A DNA stretch of 64,000 bases from CAVXSP01 sp963724645 (GTDB lineage Bacteria; Acidobacteriota; Vicinamibacteria; Vicinamibacterales; SCN-69-37), in NCBI GenBank assembly GCA_963724645.1, contig CAVRVJ010000002.1:1-64000 (forward strand), in the 5' to 3' direction. The position numbers and the translations under genes are program-made. The notes beneath the pieces are model-generated. The model saw only the letters and a program-made list of their open reading frames with translations, searched no databases and was not told the DNA's origin. Positions within the stretch are counted from its first letter, which is position 1. Each line of letters opens with the position of its first letter. Shown piece by piece: positions 46,411 through 55,196 of the stretch.

Positions 46411-48064
46411 ATGGGCCAATCGGGACGGCGCTGGCCGCGGGCATTCGCACTGGTCATCACCTGCGCCGGCGCAGGTCTGCTGCTCTACTTCTGGCGCGTG
46501 GCGCGGCCGTTCTGGCTCGACGAGGAAATGATCGCGCTCAACGTCCGCGACCGGCATTTCTCCCAGCTCGCGGGTCCATTGTGGCTCGGCCAGGCGGCGC
46601 CACTCGGCTGGCTGGGTCTCGTGCGGGCGTCGTTGCTCGCACTCGGCACGAGCGAACGCGCGTTGCGCCTGGTGCCCGTGCTCCTCGGCGTCGGTACGCT
46701 CGTCACGGCGTGGTGGGTCGGACGCCGATGGCTGACGCCGATCGGTGCGGCCATCCTTGCCCTTCTTTGCGCCTTCGGCGATCACCTGTGGTTTTTCTCG
46801 CTGGAGCTGAAGCATTACTCGGCCGATGCGTGCGGCGCGCTGTTCCTCGTCGCGCTCGCGGCCTGGGCCATTGAAGCACCCGACGACGACGCGTTGAAGA
46901 AAATGCGCCGGGCGGACCGATGGTGGTGCGTCGCCGCGCTGGTTCAGTGGTTTGGATACGGCGCGCTCTTCGTCGTGCCGGGTGCGGCGGTGTCCATGAC
47001 ACTGGCCGCGCGGCGCCGGAATGGCTGGTCTGGCGCGCGGCGAAGCGCACGCCTCGCGTGGGTCTGGGTGGTATGCGCCGCGCTCCACTATGCTCTGTCC
47101 ATCCGCTATGCGATCGGCAGCGAGTACCCTGCAAAGTACCTGGGCCTCGGCATTCCCTCAGCACTCTGTCGGTATGCTGGGCGGGCTCGGCTGGCTTGTG
47201 GATCAACTCGAGCCATTGGCGATCAATCCAGGTGGCACCGAGCTGTGGATCCCGTTCTGGATCCTCGCCGCCAGCGGTCTGGCGATCGGCGTTGTCATGC
47301 GCCCTGCGTTGGGCCCGATCGCCGCCAGCGTTCCGGTGACCGCGTTTGCATTAGCGGCGTTACGTCTGGTGCCCCTGTCCGGGCGGCTCTCGCTGTGGAT
47401 GACCCCGGCGCTGTATCTCGGCATCGCGTTCGTCGCCGACGCGAGCGTGACGCTGTGGCGCGCGCCTCCGTGGCGCCGCAGATGGATCGGCCGCACGGCG
47501 GCCGTCATCTGCGCGGCGCTGGTGGCGCGGGTATCTGTGGACGTGGTTCACACCGGCGTCATGGACATGGCCAACCGCCCGGCTGGCTCGCACGAACTCG
47601 ACGACCGCGCGGCGGTGCGCTGGCTGATGCGACAACGCCATCCCGGCGACGCCGTCTTGTCCAACCACTTCGCGCTGCCCGCCGTCTGGTGGTACGGAAG
47701 TGTCGACTTGTCGGCGTCGGGCTCGCAGCTCGCGGATGGGAGTGCCATCTTCGAGATAGGGCGGGACGAAAAGCCTACGGACTGTCCGCCCGACGAGCTG
47801 CCGTCGGCGGTGCGCGGCATCAACGGCGCGGCGATCTATCTGGGATTCCTCATGCCGGCAGGCTTCGACTCGCTGGCGCTGAGTCGCCTTGGCGAGATCG
47901 GCGCCGTGACAACCTACCGCCGATTCGACGAGGCGAGCCACGTCGCGCTCGTGAACTTCCGGCTTCCACCGACGGGACCGATCGTGGTTCCTCATCCTCG
48001 TGGAGTCGAGCCCGGCCCACCCGCGACGGGCTGCGTCGGCATTCGCCGCGCGGAACGCTGGTAG
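46411..48064 (+). CDS. Membrane glycosyltransferase-like protein (GT39/ArnT type; one frame break)
   Basis: About 550 residues with many hydrophobic helices, for example PRAFALVITCAGAGLLLYF, AILALLCAFGDHLWFFSLEL and AASVPVTAFALAALRLVPLS. RPFWLDEEMIALNVRDR contains an acidic pair in the first periplasmic loop, as in GT39/ArnT-like enzymes that use a polyprenyl-phosphate sugar. A frame break lies near 47150. The sugar and acceptor are unknown. Read without repair, the first frame would run on into mmsA; that is an artefact. Confidence 0.7.
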
Positions 48065-48186
48065 GCATCCCTGTCCTGCGGCGAGTACCCGCGTGCCGCC
48101 ACATCTGGTTGAAATTGACGGCTAGAATTGAGTCCGAGAATCGGCGGTTGCACAGGTCGCCTCCGTACCCCACTGAGGAACTATTC

Positions 48187-49686
48187 ATGACTGAAACGTT
48201 GTCCCACTACATCAACGGCCAGCAAGTGCCTGGCGCAGGCGGCCGATTCGCGGACGTCTTCAACCCCGCGCTGGGGACGGTGCAGTCTCGCGTGCCGCTG
48301 GCGAGCCGGGAGGAGATCGACCGCGTGGTCGCCGCCGCGAAGGCCGCCTTTCCGGCATGGGCCGCAGCCACTCCACTCAAGCGCTCGCGCGTCATGTCGA
48401 AGTTCAAGGAGCTCGTGGAAAGTCACGCTTCCGAGTTGGCGGCCATCATCACCAATGAGCACGGCAAGGTCCGTGACGACGCCCTCGGCGAGGTGACGCG
48501 CGGCCTGGAGGTGGTGGAGTTCGCTTGCGGCGGTCCGCATCTATTGAAGGGCGAAGTCACGGAAAACGTGGGCACCAATGTCGACAGCCACTCGCTGCGC
48601 CAGCCGTTGGGTGTCGTGGCCGGCATCACCCCGTTCAATTTCCCGGTCATGGTGCCCATGTGGATGTTTCCCGTGGCGATTGCCTGCGGCAATACCTTCA
48701 TTCTGAAGCCTTCCGAGCGCGATCCGTCCGCCTCTCTACTGCTGGCCGATCTCTTCAAGCGGGCGGGCCTGCCCGACGGCGTATTCAACATCGTCCACGG
48801 CGATAAGGAAGCGGTCGATGGGCTTCTGACGCATCCGGACACCCAGGCGGTGAGCTTCGTGGGGTCGACGCCGATCGCCCGCTACGTGTATTCCACCGGC
48901 GCGGCCCACGGAAAGCGGGTGCAGGCCCTGGGCGGTGCCAAGAACCACATGGTTGTCATGCCGGACGCTGACCTCGACAAGACTGTCGATGCGCTCATCG
49001 GCGCGGCCTACGGTTCAGCGGGCGAGCGCTGCATGGCGATCTCGATCGCAGTGGCCGTGACCGACGCCATCGGTGACGCGTTGGTGAAGCGGTTGGTGCC
49101 TCGCATCGAGGCGCTGCGGATTGGTCCCGGCAATGTTCCCCGGATGGAGATGGGGCCGCTGGTGACCCGCGAGCACCGCGACAGGGTCCGCGGCTATGTC
49201 GATATCGGCGTGGCAGAAGGTGCGAGGCTCGTCGTTGATGGCCGCGGCTTTCGGCATGCCGATCATCCCGACGGTTTCTTCCTGGGCGGTTCGCTGTTCG
49301 ATCAGGTCAAGCCCGACATGCGCGTCTACAAGGAGGAAATCTTCGGCCCAGTCCTCGGCATCACGCGCGTCAAGGACTATCGCGAGGCGGTGAACTTGAT
49401 CAATGCGAACGAGTTCGGCAACGGGACCGCGATCTTCACCCGCGATGGCGACAGCGCACGCACGTTCGCCCAGGAGGTGCAGGTGGGCATGGTCGGCATC
49501 AACGTGCCCATTCCGGTACCGATGGCGTTCCACAGTTTCGGCGGCTGGAAGAACTCCCTTTTCGGGGACCACCACATGCACGGGCCCGAGGGCGTGCGCT
49601 TCTACACGCGGCTCAAGACCATCACGACGCGCTGGCCGACGGGCATCCGTGCAGGCGCAGACTTCGTCATGCCGACGATGGGCTGA
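48187..49686 (+). CDS. mmsA: Methylmalonate-semialdehyde dehydrogenase (CoA-acylating)
   Basis: An intact 499 residues. It oxidises methylmalonate or malonate semialdehyde to propionyl- or acetyl-CoA with NAD and CoA, in valine and inositol breakdown. ETLSHYINGQQVPGAGGRFA, GVVAGITPFNFPVMVPMWMF, FILKPSERDPSASLLLADLF and the catalytic Cys in YGSAGERCMAISIAV are diagnostic, as is FGDHHMHGPEGVRFYTRLKT. The ATG at 48187 gives the family start. No other valine-pathway gene is nearby. Confidence 0.95.
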   Translation: MTETLSHYINGQQVPGAGGRFADVFNPALGTVQSRVPLASREEIDRVVAAAKAAFPAWAAATPLKRSRVMSKFKELVESHASELAAIITNEHGKVRDDALGEVTRGLEVVEFACGGPHLLKGEVTENVGTNVDSHSLRQPLGVVAGITPFNFPVMVPMWMFPVAIACGNTFILKPSERDPSASLLLADLFKRAGLPDGVFNIVHGDKEAVDGLLTHPDTQAVSFVGSTPIARYVYSTGAAHGKRVQALGGAKNHMVVMPDADLDKTVDALIGAAYGSAGERCMAISIAVAVTDAIGDALVKRLVPRIEALRIGPGNVPRMEMGPLVTREHRDRVRGYVDIGVAEGARLVVDGRGFRHADHPDGFFLGGSLFDQVKPDMRVYKEEIFGPVLGITRVKDYREAVNLINANEFGNGTAIFTRDGDSARTFAQEVQVGMVGINVPIPVPMAFHSFGGWKNSLFGDHHMHGPEGVRFYTRLKTITTRWPTGIRAGADFVMPTMG

Positions 49687-49777
49687 GGCCCGTCCGCCGT
49701 CTCTCGGCCGGCACAAAGCGACCGCAAGTCGGTGACAGGTGTGACGAGCGGGCGGGAGCCGGTTCACGGCGCTCCTC

Positions 49778-50587
49778 TCAAGGTTGAAGCACGGAGACGA
49801 GCGACCAGGCACCGACCGCCACGATGACGCCGAGCGCTGAATCCACAAGGTAGTGATATCGGCCCAGGACGCTGGCTGCGACGATGCTGGCTGCGACCAC
49901 CAGGAACAGCAGCCCGGTCCCGGGCATCGGGCCGCAAACCGCGAGCGCCACGGCCGCGGCGCCAGCGGCGTGTCCGCTCGGGATTGTATTGACTTGAATG
50001 CTGCCCCTGTTCAGCACCGCGAGGTTGAACCGCTTGATGAAGGTCGGTTCGGGCGCGCTCCCATGGACGTCGAGGACACGGGGAGGGCGTGTCTGCAGCC
50101 ACGGCAACATCCCATAGCTGACGAACTCAGCGAGGAGAACAATGGCCCAAAACCGAGGCACGGCATCCGCGTGTCCACTGAGCAGCAGGGCCGCCGCACC
50201 AGCCGGGACCACCGCATAAACAAGGAGGTACGCGAGCTCGAAGTACTCGCGCACGAAGCGCGGTCCGCTCCCATAGGCCGAGAGGATCCCGGGCCGCCCG
50301 AGCAGCCGCTCGTCGACGCGAAGGAGCCACTCTTCGACCTTGCGCATTGGGCGGATAAAAAACAGGCCAGAAAGCCAGTAACCCACCAAGAGAAGAGGTG
50401 CCGGCACGAAGGCCTCGATCACCGGTCCAGCGCCCATCAGTCGCAGCCCAGCGAGCACGGCCAAGCAGAACGCTGTTGCCGCAAGACTCGGCCATCGCGC
50501 CCGAGCGAAGCGGCTACCCGTCAGCGCGACGATAGCCAGGTACACGAAGTACCCGACGGCAATCCACTCCCACAGCGCCAGATGCAT
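49778..50587 (-). CDS. PAP2-superfamily membrane phosphatase
   Basis: An intact 269 residues, ATG at 50587 after AAAAGGAC. Several hydrophobic helices. The PAP2 catalytic motifs are VNTIPSGHAAGAAAVALAV (motif 2, with His) and SVLGRYHYLVDSALGVIVAV (motif 3, SRxxxxxHxxxD-like, His and Asp). Related proteins cleave lipid phosphates or act as inositol-phosphate transferases; here the substrate is unknown. It is convergent with mmsA. Confidence 0.8.
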   Translation of the reverse strand: MHLALWEWIAVGYFVYLAIVALTGSRFARARWPSLAATAFCLAVLAGLRLMGAGPVIEAFVPAPLLLVGYWLSGLFFIRPMRKVEEWLLRVDERLLGRPGILSAYGSGPRFVREYFELAYLLVYAVVPAGAAALLLSGHADAVPRFWAIVLLAEFVSYGMLPWLQTRPPRVLDVHGSAPEPTFIKRFNLAVLNRGSIQVNTIPSGHAAGAAAVALAVCGPMPGTGLLFLVVAASIVAASVLGRYHYLVDSALGVIVAVGAWSLVSVLQP

Positions 50588-50780
50588 GTCCTTTTCTTCA
50601 ATCCGTGGGCGGAGCGGCCAGCACCGAACACGCCCGTCAGCCGTCCAGCGCGCCGGATCCGTGCGCAAGGAGTTTTACACACGCCAGCCGACAATTGGTC
50701 AAGCCGTCTCTACGGAAAGTCCTCAGCCAGCACACCATCCGAAAGGAGTAAGATCGGGGCGACCCCTGTTCGCGGCCGCA

Positions 50781-51180
50781 AAAGTACGCGTCGTGCGTAA
50801 CTTCATCCATCACAACCTGATGGGTGGGTTGGGGTACGGCGCGGCGATCAGCAACGGTGCGTTCCCATCGATCGAGGGCAACACCTTTCTGGCGAATCGG
50901 CACGCCGTCTCCGGCGATGCCTCGGACTGGAGCGGGTATCGAGCCGACTTCAATCTGGTGCAGTTTCAGGCGCCGGGCTACGGCGCAGGCGGAAGTTGAA
51001 TGCGGTTGTCGCCGAGGAACGTGTTTCCGCCGAAGTCGATATAGGCTCGATGCCGATGGACGCACGGACGTCTTCACCCAGCACGGACGAGACTGGCTGG
51101 TCTCTTGGGGTGGAGCGTCGTCATGGGAAACAGAGACACAGCAACCAGGACATGCGCTGAGACCTCTCGCAGGGCGTGCG
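50781..51180 (+). pseudogene. Remnants of a secreted beta-helix/FG-GAP protein
   Basis: The frame to 50999 encodes VRNFIHHNLMGGLGYGAAIS, NGAFPSIEGNTFLANRHAVS, a run of right-handed beta-helix rungs with no start or signal peptide. From about 51040 another frame reads RLDADGRTDVFTQHGRDWLV, like an FG-GAP/VCBS calcium-binding repeat. Both pieces are truncated and in different frames. They look like leftovers of one or two large surface proteins. Confidence 0.5.
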
Positions 51181-51210
51181 GCGCTGGCCGTCTTGCCTCA
51201 CAATAGGAAC

Positions 51211-51780
51211 ATGATCAAGATCAAGATTTCACGGCTTCCTCGTCGTCCGCAGACCCGACACGGTCTCGCTTCTGTATTTGTCCTGGGGCTGGCAATGGTC
51301 ACCACCGGGGTGCTCAGCCCCAGTGGCGTCGACGGCACCGTCTCGGCCCAGGCCCTGAACCCGTGCGCGCTGCTCACGTCCGACGACATTCAGCCACTAG
51401 CGGCGAACGCGAACGTCGCCGACGGTGTCTCGAGCTCTCTCCCGGCATTCGGTTCCGTGACCTGTCGATATGCGTGGGGTGTCGGTACCAACCGCTTCCA
51501 ACTCGCCGTCATTGTCAACGAGGCATCCCGGATGTTTCCCGGCATGAATCCCGACCAGGTCAGGCAGCGGCTCCTGGAGTCGGTCAAAGCGGGCACGACT
51601 GATGCGGTCATCTCGGACATCGGCGAAGCCGCCGTGTTCAAGTCCGACTCGCCTTACTATGCCACTGCAACCGCGCTCCTGAAGGGCCACGTCCTGGAGG
51701 TGCACTTCGACGGACTCGTCGCGCGAGAGAAGAAGGGTCAAGCCATTGAGCTGCTGAAGGCGGCTGCGTCGCGGCTCTAA
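51211..51780 (+). CDS. Secreted DUF3558-like protein
   Basis: An intact 189 residues. A twin-arginine-free signal region (LASVFVLGLAMVTTGVLSPS) precedes a mature domain starting ALNPCALLTSDDIQPLA, resembling the N-terminus of DUF3558 lipoproteins, then SVTCRYAWGVGTNRFQLAVI. The two Cys (NPCALL and VTCRYAW) could form a disulfide. Function is unknown. It stands alone between a degraded region and the PadR-permease operon. Confidence 0.6.
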   Translation: MIKIKISRLPRRPQTRHGLASVFVLGLAMVTTGVLSPSGVDGTVSAQALNPCALLTSDDIQPLAANANVADGVSSSLPAFGSVTCRYAWGVGTNRFQLAVIVNEASRMFPGMNPDQVRQRLLESVKAGTTDAVISDIGEAAVFKSDSPYYATATALLKGHVLEVHFDGLVAREKKGQAIELLKAAASRL

Positions 51781-52078
51781 TCCCGGAAAGCACTTGACTT
51801 GAAACGCTGTGTGATCTCCGGCTCTTCCAGGTGACGGTTGGAGGGGTCGTTTCGCCTGGACTCAGGCGACATCTGCGAGCGGCCTGATCGTCCGACATCG
51901 GAAAACAAGCACAAGACGACGAGGCCGCTGACGACGACGCGTCGACCGCCTCAGAAATCGCGGAAATGCCCAGGGAAAGTGCTGTGGCCTTGGGCCCTGG
52001 ACCTGAGGCCTGTGACCCTTCGCGGTTCCCCACCTGCCAACCGTTTCGCCTGAACGTCTGTCTATATACTATCTGCCT
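51781..52078. other. Intergenic region with no gene
   Basis: There is no plausible gene in these 298 bases. A GGCC-rich degenerate repeat (TGGCCTTGGGCCCTGGACC, then TGAGGCCTGTGACCC) lies at about 51984-52018. The padR promoter region follows. Confidence 0.6.
52065..52070 (+). promoter_or_regulatory. Possible -10 box and PadR site before padR
   Basis: TATACT at 52065-52070 (5/6 to TATAAT), in the AT-rich stretch TCTATATACTATCTGCC, lies 8 bases before the ATG. There is no good -35 17 bases upstream. PadR family repressors often bind such AT-rich sequences over their own promoter. The start of transcription would be very close to the ATG, so a short or absent leader is implied. Confidence 0.35.
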
Positions 52079-52432
52079 ATGACCGACATCGACACCCGCG
52101 CCCTGGATCGCGAGCTCAAGAAGGGCTCCGCCGAGCTGCTCATCCTCTCGCTCCTCGACGCGCGCCCGCGTCACGGCTACGAGTTGAGCAAGCTGATCCG
52201 TTCGCGATCGAACGGCCGGCTGACCTTCCACATCGACTCGCTGTATCCGCTGCTCTATCGACTCGAGGAGCGGGCCTGGATCAAGGGCACCTGGGTCGAA
52301 AAGCCCGGCGAGCGCCGGCGGCGGTTCTACAAGGTGACCGCCGAGGGCCGGCGGGTGCTCGCGCACCAGCGCAAGACGTGGGCCGCGTTCGTCGAGGCCG
52401 TTCGGCTGGTGACCGGAGCGGAACATGCCTGA
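52079..52432 (+). CDS. PadR family transcriptional regulator
   Basis: An intact 117 residues. LDRELKKGSAELLILSLLDA, RPRHGYELSKLIRSRSNGRL and FHIDSLYPLLYRLEERAWIK form the PadR winged helix, with RRFYKVTAEGRRVLAHQRKT completing it. It overlaps the first permease by 8 bases, the usual PadR-ADOP arrangement of Acidobacteriota. It likely represses this operon. Confidence 0.9.
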   Translation: MTDIDTRALDRELKKGSAELLILSLLDARPRHGYELSKLIRSRSNGRLTFHIDSLYPLLYRLEERAWIKGTWVEKPGERRRRFYKVTAEGRRVLAHQRKTWAAFVEAVRLVTGAEHA

Positions 52433-55186
52433 ATGGGCATCTGATATCCGCGCGCGGCTCGCGTCGGTGAACCTCGCGCCGCCGCGCGAGGCCGAGATCG
52501 TCGAAGAGTTGTCGCTGCACCTCGAGGACCGCTGGCGCGAGCTCGTCGCCGGCGGCGTTGATCCCGCCGAGGCGACGCGTCTCGCGCTGCATACGCTTGG
52601 CGAGCACGACGTGCTGTCCCGGTACCTCAAACCGCTTCGACAAGCCCAGTGGACCGATCCGGCGCCACCGGTCCGCTCGTCGTGGCCGTTGCGGTGGCTG
52701 GACTCCCTCCGGCAGGACCTCGCGTACGCCGTCCGCCTTCTCAAGAAGAGCCCGGGCTTCACGGCGGCCGTCACGTTGTCGCTGGCCCTCGGCATCGGCG
52801 CCAACACCGCGATCTTCAGTCTGATGGATGCGGTCATGTGGCGCACGCTGCCGGTACGGGATCCCGGCGCGCTGTGGCTCGTCGATCCGGGCCTGACCTA
52901 TCCGCAGTTCCGGGCGTTGAGCGGCAGGCCGCAGGCCGATCTCGCCGGCTTCTCGCCCGTGCGCCTGAACGTCAGCATCAACGGCCATGTCGAACCGACG
53001 ATTCAGGGACAGCTGGTGTCGGGCACATTCTTCTCGCTGCTCGGCGTGAGCCCGTCCATCGGCCGCTCGATTGGTCCTGACGATGACCGCGTGCCGAACG
53101 GGCACCCGATCGCGATGATCAGCGACGGTTACTGGAAGCGCCGGTTCAACCTGACGCCCGCGATCGTCGGTCAGCCGCTCACCATTTCTGGCGTCCGGTT
53201 CACGATCATCGGCGTGACGCCTCCGGAGTTCTTCGGTGTCGAAGTCGGCATGAATCCGGATATCTACGTGCCGATCGCGATGCAGCCCACCGCGATGCCC
53301 GCGTCGGAGAACCTGCTCGAGAATCCGATTATCTATAGCTCGTGGATCACGGCGCTCGCGCGGTTGAAGTCAGGCGTCGACGCGCCGGCCGCGGCCATGG
53401 CCCTGCATGCGGTCTGGGCGCCACTGCTGCCATCGGGTCCGAAGTTCGGCCCTCCCCCGGCTCCGCTGACGCTCCAGCCCGCCGCGACCGGGCTGTCGAG
53501 CCTGCGCGCGCAGTTTTCGCAGCCGCTCGCCGTCCTCATGGCGGTCGTCGGCGTGGTGCTGCTCATCGCGTGTGCGAACACCGCCAACCTGCTGCTGGCG
53601 CGCGCGGCCGCGCGCCGGCAGGAACTGGCCACGCGCCTCGCGCTCGGCGCTGCCCGCTGGCGCGTGACGCGGCAGCTGCTGGTCGACAGCGTGCTGCTGG
53701 CCATGCTCGGCGGCGTGAGCGGTGTACTCCGGCCGGCTGGTCGACGCGCGTCCTCGTCGCGTTCATCTCCTCCGGCCGGGCGCCTATCGCGTTGGACCTG
53801 GCGCCGAACGGCCGGGTGCTGGCCTTCACCGCGGGGCGTCTCGATGCTGACCGGCATCGTGTTTGGCCTCGCGCCGGCCTGGCGTGCGACTCGCATCGAC
53901 GTGTGGCCCACGTTGAAGAACCTCGGCGGTTCCGCGACGAAGGCGTTGGGCGGGCTGCGACCAGGCAAAGTGCTCGCCGTAGCGCAGGTCGCGCTGTCCC
54001 TGCTCTTGATCGTCGGCGCCGGACTTTTCGTCCGAAGCCTCGCTGCCATGAGCGGCGACAACTTCGGTACGCCCAGGCACTCGGTGCTCGTCGTGCCTGT
54101 GCAGCCGCGGGGCAGCGACCAGCGCAACATTCCCGGCACAACCGCGCGCCTCGATCAGGCGTACCGCGATCTCCTCACGCGCGCGCGCACCCTTCCCGGC
54201 GTCCTGTCAGCGAGCGTCGGCCAACCGACGCCGACGACGCCGTCGTGCGGGCGCCGGCGCGATGATGCCGCTCGCATCCGGTGAGTCGGCGCGCGTGCCG
54301 CTCACCATGCTCTACGCCGGCTATTTCTCGACGATCGGCGTGCCGCTCGCGGCCGGCCGTGATTTCACGGACAGCGATCTCTCCGAGGACGCGGCGTCGG
54401 TCTGCATCGTCAACGAGGCGTTCGTGCGAGCTGTGTATCCCGGTCAGAATGCGATTGGGAAGACGTGCTTCAACGGCCGCCGGCCCAACGTGCGAGACAT
54501 CAACGGACAACGCTATTCACGACCGGCCGAGGACTTTCAGATCATTGGCGTCGTCAAGAACGCCCGGTACAGCAATCCTCGCACGAGGCGCAGCCCGTCA
54601 TCTTCACAACGTTCGTGCAGACGCCGACGGGCCGAGGCCAGATGGTGCTGTACGTGCGCGTCGCGGGCGATGCCGGCGCGGTGCAGGCGCGCGTGAGGGA
54701 GGAGGTGTTGCGTCTCGATCCCACGCTGCCGCTCTTCGATATCCACACGCTGCAGGAAGAGATGGATGCTGCGCTCGTGCAGCAGCGGCTCATCGCCTTG
54801 CTCTCGACGCTGTTCGGTGTCCTGGCGCTGCTCCTCGCCAGCGTCGGCCTCTACGGGCTGCTGGCCTTTGGCGTCGTCCAGCGCCGCCGCGAGCTCGGGA
54901 TTCGCCTCGCCCTTGGCGCCGGGCGTCTCAGCGTCGTCTGGCTCGTACTTCGTGAGGCGATGGGGCTGGCCGTTGTCGGCGTGGCCATCGGCCTGCCGCT
55001 CGCCTTCGCAGGCGCACGACTCGCGGAAGCCGCATCGCCGGCCTCCTGTTCGGTCTCACGGCCACCGATCCGCCGACGCTCGCCGGCGCGGCGCTGCTCC
55101 TGCTCGTCGTCGCGGCTGTGGCAGCCTACCTGCCGGCGCGCCGCGCGTCACAGGTGGATCCGATGGTGACACTACGAAACGAATAG
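52425..55186 (+). CDS. ADOP-type MacB/FtsX permease 1 (about five frame breaks)
   Basis: About 915 residues. An N-terminal prefix domain (PPREAEIVEELSLHLEDRWR) leads to MacB_PCD and FtsX domains. LRQDLAYAVRLLKKSPGFTA and TLSLALGIGANTAIFSLMDA are the family start of the permease part, VLLIACANTANLLLARAAAR the mid FtsX segment, and ASVGLYGLLAFGVVQRRREL the second FtsX domain. It ends PARRASQVDPMVTLRNE at 55186. Such orphan permeases lack a linked ATPase; substrate is unknown. Breaks lie near 53735, 53840, 54245, 54590 and 55040. Confidence 0.82.
52474..52557 (+). repeat. 84-bp segment shared with the second permease, copy 1
   Basis: It starts TCGCGCCGCCGCGCGAGGCC and is identical to 55246-55329 at 83 of 84 bases (only 52550 C against 55322 T differs). 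It encodes the conserved prefix-domain core. The sequence outside is much less similar. Confidence 0.9.
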
Positions 55187-55196
55187 CGAGGAAATC

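Noticed and set aside
46411..49686. A single 1091-residue frame joining a membrane glycosyltransferase to MmsA
   Set aside because: After about 47150 the first part leaves its protein-like frame and reads antisense-like sequence until MmsA starts at 48187 with its own family N-terminus. The fusion is produced by the frame break.
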